NCBI GenBank assembly: GCA_025356795.1
Contig: JANXRR010000205.1
Span: 1-8,207, forward strand
Direction: 5' to 3'
DNA from: Bacteroidia bacterium
Lineage (GTDB): Bacteria; Bacteroidota; Bacteroidia; Cytophagales; Cyclobacteriaceae
Length of the DNA: 8,207 nucleotides
Under the pieces are notes generated by a model that saw only the letters and a list, made by a program, of their open reading frames with translations, was not told the DNA's origin and did no database searches. Made by a program: the position numbers and the translations under genes. Positions 1 to 6,226 of this stretch are shown piece by piece (position 1 is the first letter of the stretch; the number at the start of each line of letters is the position of its first letter).

Positions 1-753
1 GGGTGCAGGTTGTTGAGCTTTCACTGCATCCTCTTTGGTGATTCTTCCACTCACACCAGAGCCAGTTACTTGACTTGTGGCAATTCCTTTTTCATCTAAG
101 ATTTTTGCTGCCGCAGGAGAAGGAGTGCCTGCTGCATACGATTTATCAGTCGATGCTGGTGCAGCAGAAGGAACTGCCGCTGGACTTGTTGTAGCTACAG
201 GTGCGCCTTCAGTTATCTCAATTTTACAAATCAAACCACCTATAGGAAGTGTTGTTTTTTCTTGAGCTACAATCCGCAAAATCCCGTTTGCTTCGGCAGG
301 TAGTTCAAACGTTGCTTTGTCTGATTCCACCTCGGCAATCACTTCATCTAACTTTACAAAGTCACCTTCTTTTTTCAACCATGTTGAAATAGTGACTTCT
401 GTTATTGATTCGCCCACAGCGGGCACTTTCATTTCTTTTATTCCACCTGTTGTGCTCATAGGTTTACTGGGTGTTGTAGTTGTTACTGGTTCTGTTTTGG
501 GTGCAGCAGGTGCTGCCGCTGATGTTTCGATTTCGCAAATGAGTTGACCGATAGCTAACACATCGCCTTTTTTGCCCACAACTTTTAATACACCAGCTAC
601 TGGTGCAGTTAATTCAAAAGTTGCTTTGTCCGATTCCAGTTCGGCAATCACTTCGTCCATCTTTACCACATCGCCATCGTTCTTTACCCAATTGGCAATG
701 GTAACTTCCGAAATTGATTCCCCTACAGTGGGAACTTTTACTTGTTGAGCCAT
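1..753 (-). CDS. odhB: Dihydrolipoyllysine succinyltransferase, E2 of 2-oxoglutarate dehydrogenase (N-terminal 251 residues, partial)
   Basis: E2 core of the 2-oxoglutarate dehydrogenase complex. Its swinging lipoyl arms carry succinyl groups from E1 to CoA. The frame is open from the ATG at 753 to the window edge, giving 251 codons. Visible domains are a lipoyl domain at about 4-78 with the ESDKA lipoylation motif (Lys43), an Ala/Pro/Thr linker, a second lipoyl domain at about 107-181 (ESDKA, Lys146), another Ala/Pro/Ser linker, and the peripheral subunit-binding domain at about 211-247 (SPAAAKILDEKGI, then VTGSGVSGRITKED). The catalytic acyltransferase domain, with its HxxxDG motif, lies beyond the edge. 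It follows odhA on the same strand, which favours a succinyltransferase over a pyruvate dehydrogenase E2; this is inferred from context because the lipoyl domains alone do not decide it. The leader before the ATG is A-rich (AAAAATATAAACAG) with no Shine-Dalgarno. I see no convincing promoter of its own, so co-transcription with odhA is likely. Confidence 0.93.
   Translation of the reverse strand, partial: MAQQVKVPTVGESISEVTIANWVKNDGDVVKMDEVIAELESDKATFELTAPVAGVLKVVGKKGDVLAIGQLICEIETSAAAPAAPKTEPVTTTTPSKPMSTTGGIKEMKVPAVGESITEVTISTWLKKEGDFVKLDEVIAEVESDKATFELPAEANGILRIVAQEKTTLPIGGLICKIEITEGAPVATTSPAAVPSAAPASTDKSYAAGTPSPAAAKILDEKGIATSQVTGSGVSGRITKEDAVKAQQPAP
311..357 (-). repeat. Internal direct repeat in odhB (copy over lipoyl site 2; partner at 620-666)
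   Basis: The 47 bases at 311-357 match 620-666 at 41 positions by eye, in the same orientation and 309 bases apart, which is exactly 103 codons. Each copy encodes the lipoyl hairpin around the modified lysine (VKxDEVIAExESDKATF). This is the DNA trace of a lipoyl-domain duplication, not a mobile repeat. The remainder of the two domains has diverged further. Confidence 0.7.
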
Positions 754-796
754 ACTGTTTATATTTTTCCGTTGTATAAATGTTCTAGTGGGAATA

Positions 797-943
797 TCAT
801 TTCGTAATCGTTCCAGTTAAGATGGCCCTTTGTAATTCTGCTTTGACCTCACGGTCGTCACACCTTGCACGTATATGAATCGGCTCATGTTCGCGAGAGT
901 AAAAGAAAATGATAATCCCCAAATATTCATAAATCTTCGGCAT
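797..943 (-). pseudogene. Short DUF4160-like frame, probably a truncated remnant
   Basis: A 48-codon frame begins 7 bases after the odhA stop and ends 43 bases before odhB. The product starts MPKIYEYLGI, then has FFYSREHEPIHIRA, ending KAELQRAILTGTITK. That N-terminus resembles DUF4160 proteins: MPxI-(E)-x-(G)-(I)-x-(F)-(F)YS followed by HxPxHxH. As I recall, members are usually about 80-100 residues, so roughly the C-terminal half is missing. The third histidine of the HxPxHxH motif is Arg25 here. The neighbouring frames hold no recognisable C-terminal half. The function of DUF4160 is not established; many copies lie next to a DUF2442 gene in pairs suspected to be toxin-antitoxin-like, and no such partner is present here. 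Bases 841-900 are about 52% GC, somewhat richer than the adjoining odhA end. It may be a decaying insertion or a short, still translated gene. Confidence 0.55.
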
Positions 944-950
944 CTTAAAA

Positions 951-3674
951 TTAAACTTCCAAGGCCTGATTCACGATCTTCTCTTGCTCCAACTTATGTA
1001 TTTTAGAATACCCCGTGGCTGGTGAAGCGCTTGCTTTACGCGACACTAATTCAAATTTTGTACTTGGTAATACACGTACAATAAAAGACCAACATCCCAT
1101 GTTTGAAGGTTCTTCTTGAACCCAAGCTAACTTCGCTCCTTTGTATTTCTTAACAATCGCATTGAATTGCTTTTCTGGGAATGGATGTAATTGCTCTAAT
1201 CGAACAATCGCCACATCTTTCTGTTTTTTCTTTTGCTGACCTTCTAAAAGATCATAATAAACTTTACCTGAGCAGAACACAACCTTCTTAACTTCTTTGG
1301 CCACAACAGTGCCGTCATCAATAATTTCTTGAAATGATCCTTTGGTGAAATCTTTGGCAGGAGAAACTACTAACGGATGACGAAGTAATGATTTGGGTGA
1401 AAACACGATGCAAGGCTTACGGAAACCCCATGTTACTTGTCTTCTCAGCAAATGAAAAATATTGGCTGGTGTGGTTGGGTTAGCCACTATCATATTATAC
1501 TCGGCCGATAATTGCAAGAATCTTTCTGGGCGGCAGCTAGAGTGCTCGGGGCCTTGGCCTTCATAGCCATGAGGCAATAACATCACCAATCCATTCATTC
1601 GCTGCCATTTCGATTCGGCACTGGATATGAATTGGTCTATCATTACTTGAGCACCATTTACAAAGTCACCGAACTGGGCTTCCCAAATAACAAGAGCATT
1701 GGGTGTAGACATGGCATATCCATATTCAAAACCCAACACACCAAATTCTGAAAGTAGTGAATTGTAAATATGAAACTTCAGTTGGTCAGGCTCAATGTTG
1801 TCTAATCCACAATAAGGATCGTTTGTATTGGCATCAAAGAAGTAAGCATGACGATGCGAAAAAGTTCCACGCTTTACATCTTGGCCTGACATACGAACGG
1901 GCACTTTCTCGGCAAGCAACGATCCGTAGGCCAACAATTCAGCTTCTGCCCAACCTAAAACTTTGTCATCAAAGAATGCAGCCTTTCTATCTTTTAATAA
2001 TTTTTCAATTTGCTTGAGAGGCTTAAAACCTTCAGGTATTGTGGTAATAGCCTTGCCTACCTTGTCATACGTTTCTTGCTTAATGCCAGTCTCAGGCGAT
2101 TGATCAAAATCTTCTGGTTTAGCCCGATGCATTTTTTCCCATTCCTCTTCTATTTTTTGAGGTTTGTAGGGCAGCGGCTTTTGCTTCGCTTCTGTAAGTC
2201 TTTCTTGCAGCTGGTTGCGAAAGGTTTTATCCATTTCATCAGCCATGGCAGCATCTACATCGGCACGCTCAATTAATTTCTTTACGTAAATCTCACGGGG
2301 ATTAGGATGTTTCGCAATTAAATTATACAATTTTGGCTGAGTAAACTTAGGCTCATCGCTTTCGTTATGCCCATGCCTGCGATAGCAAAGCATATCAACA
2401 AATACATCCTTACCAAATTTTTGTCTGTACTCTACTGCTAATTTCGAACAGAAAGTTACCGCCTCGGCATCGTCACCATTTACGTGCAACACGGGCGCAT
2501 CTACAATCTTAGCTACATCGGTGCAATAAATAGAAGTGCGGGCATCGTCATAATCGGTTGTAAAACCAATTTGATTGTTAATCACAAAATGAATTGTTCC
2601 GCCCGTGGTATAGCCTTCCAAACCCGACATTTGTACACCTTCATAAACGATGCCTTGCCCTGCTATGGCTGCATCTCCATGTATGAGAATGGCCATGGCT
2701 TTGTTAAGGTCGCCTTTATATTCGTCATCTATCTGACCCCGTGTATACCCTAGTACAAGAGGATTTACAGCTTCTAAGTGCGAAGGGTTGGGGGTAAGTT
2801 TTAAATAAATCTTATTGCCCGAGGGAGTATCTATGTGACTTGCATAACCTAAATGATATTTAACATCACCATCTCCCATGGTTAGATCAGGGTTTACAAT
2901 TCCTTCGAATTCTGTAAATATCTGTTCGTATGTTTTGCCTAATATATTGGAAAGTACATTTAAACGACCCCGATGAGCCATACCAATCACAATTTCTTTT
3001 ACACCCATTTCGGCTGTAGTATTGATGATGGTTTGCAAAGCAGGTATTGTATTCTCACCGCCCTCCAAAGAAAATCTCTTCTGTCCTAAAAATTTCGTGT
3101 GAAGGAAATTTTCAAAAACAACCGCTTCATTTAGCTTTTCAAGAATATTTTTTTTCTCCTGTTGATCGGGTGTATAATTGAAATACTCCTTCTCTATTTT
3201 TTGATACAGCCAATTTCTTACCTCATCATTGCGGATAAAATTATAGTCGAAGCCTATAGAGCCGAGGTACAAAGTCTTTAATCGTTCAATAATTTTTTTG
3301 AGTGATGATTTGGGCATTCCAATCTCGGCTGCCACATCGAACTCAACATCTAAATCCGCATCGGTCAATCCAAAAGTTTTGTAATCCAATTGAACTCCGT
3401 GATCCCTCCTTTCTCTTACCGGGTTTGTATTCGCCTTTAAATGCCCGAACGATCGATAAGCAAATATTAAAGTTCTGACATAAGTCTCCTTAATATTGAT
3501 GCCGTCAGCTGGAGTCGTAATACCATTTTCTCCGAAGCGCTGGGTTGAAAAATCATACCCTTCGAAAAATTTTTGCCAAGCTGTATCTACTGAGGTGGGA
3601 TCACTTTTAAAAGACTTGTAAAGCTGATCTAGATAGCCAACATCGGCATTAGAGATGTAAGAATATTTATCCAT
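951..3674 (-). CDS. odhA: 2-oxoglutarate dehydrogenase E1 component (thiamine diphosphate-dependent)
   Basis: Decarboxylates 2-oxoglutarate on thiamine diphosphate and transfers the succinyl group to the E2 lipoyl arm in the TCA cycle. The 907-residue length fits the family (about 900-950). The short N-terminal segment (YLDQLYKSFKSDP, 14-26; AWQKFF, 32-37) is the usual E2-contact region. Catalytic and cofactor motifs follow in order: GMAHRGRLNVL (231-241, His234), GDVKYHLGYASH (269-280), NPSHLEAVNP (296-305), HGDAA (332-336) and NNQIGFTT (366-373) forming the diphosphate/metal site, and RRHGHNESDEP (432-442). The second half has GTFSHRHA (603-610) and the pyrimidine-site segment IWEAQFGDF (663-671, Glu665), then PHGYEGQGPEHSS (701-713). 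All key motifs look intact. The ATG at 3674 gives the expected MDKYSYISNADVGYLDQLY start. It is transcribed divergently from rpsP across a 194-base gap and is followed by odhB. Confidence 0.97.
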   Translation of the reverse strand: MDKYSYISNADVGYLDQLYKSFKSDPTSVDTAWQKFFEGYDFSTQRFGENGITTPADGINIKETYVRTLIFAYRSFGHLKANTNPVRERRDHGVQLDYKTFGLTDADLDVEFDVAAEIGMPKSSLKKIIERLKTLYLGSIGFDYNFIRNDEVRNWLYQKIEKEYFNYTPDQQEKKNILEKLNEAVVFENFLHTKFLGQKRFSLEGGENTIPALQTIINTTAEMGVKEIVIGMAHRGRLNVLSNILGKTYEQIFTEFEGIVNPDLTMGDGDVKYHLGYASHIDTPSGNKIYLKLTPNPSHLEAVNPLVLGYTRGQIDDEYKGDLNKAMAILIHGDAAIAGQGIVYEGVQMSGLEGYTTGGTIHFVINNQIGFTTDYDDARTSIYCTDVAKIVDAPVLHVNGDDAEAVTFCSKLAVEYRQKFGKDVFVDMLCYRRHGHNESDEPKFTQPKLYNLIAKHPNPREIYVKKLIERADVDAAMADEMDKTFRNQLQERLTEAKQKPLPYKPQKIEEEWEKMHRAKPEDFDQSPETGIKQETYDKVGKAITTIPEGFKPLKQIEKLLKDRKAAFFDDKVLGWAEAELLAYGSLLAEKVPVRMSGQDVKRGTFSHRHAYFFDANTNDPYCGLDNIEPDQLKFHIYNSLLSEFGVLGFEYGYAMSTPNALVIWEAQFGDFVNGAQVMIDQFISSAESKWQRMNGLVMLLPHGYEGQGPEHSSCRPERFLQLSAEYNMIVANPTTPANIFHLLRRQVTWGFRKPCIVFSPKSLLRHPLVVSPAKDFTKGSFQEIIDDGTVVAKEVKKVVFCSGKVYYDLLEGQQKKKQKDVAIVRLEQLHPFPEKQFNAIVKKYKGAKLAWVQEEPSNMGCWSFIVRVLPSTKFELVSRKASASPATGYSKIHKLEQEKIVNQALEV

Positions 3675-3693
3675 AAATAATTTTCAATGCTAA

Positions 3694-3701
3694 CAAATGT
3701 A
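3694..3701 (-). promoter_or_regulatory. Candidate odhA promoter -7 element (TACATTTG)
   Basis: On the minus strand this reads TACATTTG, a full match to the Bacteroidota -7 consensus TAnnTTTG, about 20 bases upstream of the odhA ATG. No TTG is visible at the usual 19-21 base spacing upstream, so the -33 element is weak or absent. Transcription would start only about 10-16 bases before the ATG, giving a very short leader. Confidence 0.45.
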
Positions 3702-3791
3702 GAAAAGAGCTCTAATATTTAAAAATTTAATAATCGCTTATGCAAATATGGATATAGTCACCAACTTAATTTGGTATTCTAAATTTACTAA

Positions 3792-3821
3792 TTGCAAAAA
3801 ATATAAAATCCTTTACCTTTG
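3792..3821 (+). promoter_or_regulatory. Bacteroidota-type promoter of rpsP
   Basis: TTG at 3792-3794 and TACCTTTG at 3814-3821 are separated by 19 bases, matching the TTG/TAnnTTTG pattern of the Bacteroidota primary sigma factor. Transcription would start near 3826, leaving a leader of roughly 40 bases that ends in the A-rich stretch TTAAAAATTAACAA before the rpsP ATG. Confidence 0.75.
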
Positions 3822-3868
3822 CAATCCTTTTAAAAATCGGACGAGATCCAAACCTTAAAAATTAACAA

Positions 3869-4390
3869 ATGGCAGTAAAAATTAGATTATCGAGAAGAGG
3901 CCGCAAAAAACTTGCATTGTATGATGTTATTGTGGCAGATGTAAGGTCACCACGCGATGGAAAATTCATCGAAAAAATTGGCACCTACAATCCTATCACT
4001 AACCCTGCAACAATTGATATTGATAATCAAAAAGCGTTTGATTGGTTGATGAAAGGTGCATTGCCTACAGAAACTGTTAAGAAAATGCTTTCTTATAGAG
4101 GTGTTATTTTAAAGAGACATCTTCAAATTGGTGTTGTAAAAGGTGCTATTACTCAAGAGCAAGCAGATGCTAAGCTAGCTGAATGGCAAAAAGCAAAAGA
4201 CTCAAAAATTTCCACGAAAGTAGATACTTTATCGAAAGCTAAAGAACAAGCTGCAAAAGCACGCAAAGAAGCCGAAACTAAAGTAAGGGAAGCAAAGGCA
4301 GAAGCAATTCGCAAGAAAGCGGAAGCACTTAACGCGCCTCCCGTGGTAGAAGCAGCAGCTCCTGAAGCTGAGGCAAGCCCAGAAGCCTAA
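3869..4390 (+). CDS. rpsP: 30S ribosomal protein S16 with long C-terminal extension
   Basis: Binds 16S rRNA early in small-subunit assembly. The conserved S16 core covers about residues 1-82: MAVKIRLSRRGRKK, YDVIVADVRSPRDGKFIEKIGTYNP (opening at residue 18), then AFDWLMKGALPTETVKKMLSYRGV. The product has 173 residues, about twice the typical S16 of about 80-90. The extra part (about 95-173) first reads as a helical segment rich in Lys, Ala and Glu (KAKEQAAKARKEAETKVREA, 123-142), then an Ala/Pro/Glu-rich acidic tail (APEAEASPEA). Such extensions are usual in Bacteroidota, as far as I recall; the role of this one is unknown. It is the first gene of the rpsP-rimM-trmD-rplS cluster. A terminator-like hairpin follows 25 bases after the stop, so much of the transcription may end here. 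Confidence 0.97.
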   Translation: MAVKIRLSRRGRKKLALYDVIVADVRSPRDGKFIEKIGTYNPITNPATIDIDNQKAFDWLMKGALPTETVKKMLSYRGVILKRHLQIGVVKGAITQEQADAKLAEWQKAKDSKISTKVDTLSKAKEQAAKARKEAETKVREAKAEAIRKKAEALNAPPVVEAAAPEAEASPEA

Positions 4391-4415
4391 AAAATCATTT
4401 GCTTAATTATTAACT

Positions 4416-4448
4416 GCCGCATTGCCACCAGCTCTGCGGCTTTTTTTT
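4416..4448 (+). terminator. Terminator/attenuator hairpin between rpsP and rimM
   Basis: GCCGCA (4416-4421) pairs perfectly with TGCGGC (4435-4440) around a 13-base loop and is followed by eight T residues (4441-4448). The shape is that of an intrinsic terminator, with a short stem and fairly large loop that suggest partial efficiency. The T-tract touches the rimM ATG at 4449, so the hairpin also occupies the place of the ribosome-binding region. Confidence 0.65.
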
Positions 4449-4961
4449 ATGGATCAAAAAGAATATTTTCAAATAGGGTACATTTCAAAGACACACGGTC
4501 TTAAAGGCGGGGTAACGGCCATTCTCACAACTGATTTTTCTGTAACTGAAATGAAAAATGTTTTCTTTCAGATCAACAATGCATTCGTTCCCTATTTTAT
4601 TGAAGATATTTCCGATCGTGGCGACCAAGCTTTTATAAAATTTGAAGGCGTTAACTCGCCAGAAGAAGCAATTAAATTAAAAGGTTCAGGCCTTTATTTA
4701 GCGAAAGCCTTACGCGCAAAACTGAAAAGGGGCGAATTCTATGATGATGAGATTATCGATTTTGAAGTGACCGACAAAAATTTAGGGATCATAGGCCGCG
4801 TAAGGGAAATCATGCAAACTGGTCTCAATAAACTAATTGTGGTGGAAACAAATTCAGGGAAAGAAATTCTTATTCCTATCAATGCACCTTTTATTTCAAG
4901 CCTTTCAAAAACAAAGCATAAATTACAAGTTGATTTGCCCGAAGGGTTTTTGAACCTCTGA
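4449..4961 (+). CDS. rimM: Ribosome maturation factor RimM
   Basis: Assembly factor for the 30S subunit that binds S19 and helps mature the 3' domain (head) of 16S rRNA. The product has 170 residues, normal for RimM. The N-terminal RimM domain opens with [15 protein letters not shown] (7-21), and a second conserved stretch is [13 protein letters not shown] (62-74). The PRC-barrel domain covers about 95-170: [12 protein letters not shown] (96-107), then [10 protein letters not shown] (140-149) and [10 protein letters not shown] at the end. The ATG at 4449 is preferred because it puts the family's usual start a few residues before the G-x-I-x-K-T-H-G motif. An in-frame TTG at 4422 would add nine residues, but it lies inside the terminator loop and its extension is not family-like. 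No Shine-Dalgarno is possible, since the start follows eight T residues. The stop is 4 bases before trmD, so the two are translated from one message. Confidence 0.95.
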   Translation: MDQKEYFQIGYISKTHGLKGGVTAILTTDFSVTEMKNVFFQINNAFVPYFIEDISDRGDQAFIKFEGVNSPEEAIKLKGSGLYLAKALRAKLKRGEFYDDEIIDFEVTDKNLGIIGRVREIMQTGLNKLIVVETNSGKEILIPINAPFISSLSKTKHKLQVDLPEGFLNL

Positions 4962-4965
4962 AATT

Positions 4966-5649
4966 ATGCAGATTGATATTATCACATGCTTACCAAAATT
5001 GTTAGAAAGCCCCTTCTCGGATTCAATTTTAAAAAGAGCACAGAATAAGGGCCTTGTAAAAGTTAACATCCATGATCTTCGGGATTATTCTACCAACAAG
5101 CAAAAATCGATAGACGATTACGCCTTTGGTGGTGGAGCTGGCATGGTAATGATGATTGAACCGATCGATCGCTGCATTACCTTCCTTAAAAGTAAGACTG
5201 AATACGATGAGGTAATTTACATGAGCCCCGATGGTGAACTGATGGGGCAATCGCTTGCCAATCAATTAAGCTTAAAAAAAAAATTGATTATTCTTTGTGG
5301 GCATTATAAAGGAGTTGACGAACGAGTTCGCCAACATCTAATAACAAAAGAAATAAGTATTGGAGATTATGTGCTGTCGGGTGGCGAATTGGCTGCAGCT
5401 GTGGTAGCGGACTCAATTATAAGGTTGCTACCAGGTGTTCTATCTGATGAAACATCAGCTTTGTCTGATTCATTTCAAGATGGATTGATCGCCCCACCGG
5501 TGTATTCAAGGCCGGCTGAATACAAAGGATGGAAAGTGCCCGATGTTCTGCTTTCAGGCCACGAATTAAAAATCATGGAATGGAGAACTGAAAAATCGTT
5601 GGAAAGAACCAAAGAAAGAAGGCCCGAGCTGTTAAAAAACAATTGCTAA
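4966..5649 (+). CDS. trmD: tRNA (guanine37-N1)-methyltransferase TrmD
   Basis: Methylates G37 next to the anticodon of tRNAs that read CUN, CCN and CGG, using S-adenosylmethionine, and so prevents +1 frameshifting. The 227 residues are within the family range. SPOUT-family features are present: [13 protein letters not shown] (50-62), the trefoil-knot segments [12 protein letters not shown] (110-121) and [16 protein letters not shown] (129-144), RLLPGVL (153-159), and the catalytic-region motif SDSFQDGL (167-174), where Asp168 corresponds to the Asp169 general base of the E. coli enzyme. The C-terminal tRNA-binding part has [17 protein letters not shown] (191-207) and ERRPELL. It is tightly coupled to rimM (4-base gap). 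A run of ten A residues (5274-5283) inside the gene could promote slippage. The rplS promoter follows the stop. Confidence 0.97.
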   Translation: MQIDIITCLPKLLESPFSDSILKRAQNKGLVKVNIHDLRDYSTNKQKSIDDYAFGGGAGMVMMIEPIDRCITFLKSKTEYDEVIYMSPDGELMGQSLANQLSLKKKLIILCGHYKGVDERVRQHLITKEISIGDYVLSGGELAAAVVADSIIRLLPGVLSDETSALSDSFQDGLIAPPVYSRPAEYKGWKVPDVLLSGHELKIMEWRTEKSLERTKERRPELLKNNC

Positions 5650-5668
5650 GGATTTTTTGTGACTACTA

Positions 5669-5698
5669 TTGTCAACTGAAATCAGTTTCCTATATTTG
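5669..5698 (+). promoter_or_regulatory. Bacteroidota-type promoter of rplS
   Basis: TTG at 5669-5671 and TATATTTG at 5691-5698 are separated by 19 bases and lie in the 75-base gap between trmD and rplS. The match to the TTG/TAnnTTTG consensus is full. It would give rplS a transcript of its own with a leader of about 20 bases, independent of the rpsP message. Confidence 0.75.
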
Positions 5699-5724
5699 CA
5701 GTCCATTTTAAAAAACGATTCCTC

Positions 5725-6096
5725 ATGGCTGATTTAATAAAACTAGTAGAAGAAGAACTGGCTGCCACCAGATCAAAGCACCCTTCCTTCAAAGCAGGTG
5801 ATACTGTTAACGTACATGTAAAAATCAGCGAAGGAAACAAAGAAAGAATTCAGCAATTTCAAGGGGTAGTGTTATATCGAAGAGGAAAAAGCACCAATGG
5901 TGAAACATTTTCTGTAAGAAAGGTGTCCAACGGAGTAGGAGTGGAAAGAATATTCCCAATCCTAAGCCCAAGTATTGATAAGATCGAAGTACTTAAGGTG
6001 GGTAAAGTAAGGAGGGCAAAACTTTATTTCTTGAAAGGAAGACAAGGAAAATCAGCAAGGATAAAGGAAAAATTGACTCAAGTTTCACCAAAATAG
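5725..6096 (+). CDS. rplS: 50S ribosomal protein L19
   Basis: Large-subunit protein located at the interface with the 30S subunit. The product has 123 residues, normal for L19 (about 113-125). Conserved segments appear in order: [20 protein letters not shown] (22-41), [13 protein letters not shown] (42-54), [19 protein letters not shown] (60-78), and [20 protein letters not shown] (93-112), followed by the basic tail IKEKLTQ. It is the last gene of the rpsP-rimM-trmD-rplS cluster, with a clear promoter in front and a strong hairpin terminator after it, so it can be expressed as a single-gene unit. The start codon at 5725 follows AAAAAACGATTCCTC, with no Shine-Dalgarno. Confidence 0.98.
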   Translation: MADLIKLVEEELAATRSKHPSFKAGDTVNVHVKISEGNKERIQQFQGVVLYRRGKSTNGETFSVRKVSNGVGVERIFPILSPSIDKIEVLKVGKVRRAKLYFLKGRQGKSARIKEKLTQVSPK

Positions 6097-6112
6097 GTAT
6101 CGTTAGAATTTG

Positions 6113-6146
6113 AAAGGCCTCATTCCATTTGGGAATGAGGCCTTTT
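6113..6146 (+). terminator. Strong hairpin terminator after rplS
   Basis: AAAGGCCTCATTCC (6113-6126) and GGAATGAGGCCTTT (6132-6145) form a perfect 14-base stem with a 5-base loop, starting 16 bases after the rplS stop. The stem is flanked by A residues on one side and T residues on the other, as in many intrinsic terminators. It separates the ribosomal cluster from the fbaB promoter. Confidence 0.85.
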
Positions 6147-6175
6147 GCATTTACTGCCAATACCCTCTCGTAGTA

Positions 6176-6207
6176 TTTGTATAGCATAGTGGGGAATCCT
6201 ATATTTG
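6176..6207 (+). promoter_or_regulatory. Bacteroidota-type promoter of fbaB
   Basis: TTTG at 6176-6179 and TATATTTG at 6200-6207 are separated by 20 bases, fitting the TTG/TAnnTTTG pattern. The 12-base string TCCTATATTTGC (6197-6208) is identical to that of the rplS promoter (5688-5699). The fbaB ATG lies 19 bases downstream of the -7 element, so the leader is short. Confidence 0.7.
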
Positions 6208-6226
6208 CCGCTCACCTTCTTAAATC

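Noticed and set aside
77..547. Plus-strand open frames at 77-265 and 317-547
   Set aside because: They lie opposite odhB, whose minus-strand translation shows clear lipoyl and subunit-binding domains; the plus-strand products are Ala/Val-rich antisense shadows with no recognisable motif.
754..840. A frame-shifted C-terminal half of the DUF4160-like gene
   Set aside because: The +2 frame reads NWNDYEMIFPLEHLYNGKI before a stop, which is open but resembles no DUF4160 C-terminus that I know, so I do not claim a simple frameshift.
920..927. Minus-strand AATATTTG as an odhB promoter
   Set aside because: It differs from TAnnTTTG in the first base, has no TTG at the right distance upstream, and lies inside the DUF4160-like frame; co-transcription from odhA is simpler.
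1757..2753. Plus-strand open frames of 86-89 codons inside odhA
   Set aside because: They are antisense to an intact, motif-complete E1 gene and encode no recognisable protein.
3743..3750. Minus-strand CATATTTG as a second odhA promoter
   Set aside because: One mismatch in the essential TA and no -33 TTG at a suitable spacing; the TACATTTG nearer the gene is better.
4422..4448. TTG at 4422 as the start of rimM
   Set aside because: It lies in the loop of the terminator hairpin and would add MPPALRLFF, which is simply the hairpin and T-tract translated; the ATG at 4449 gives the normal RimM N-terminus.
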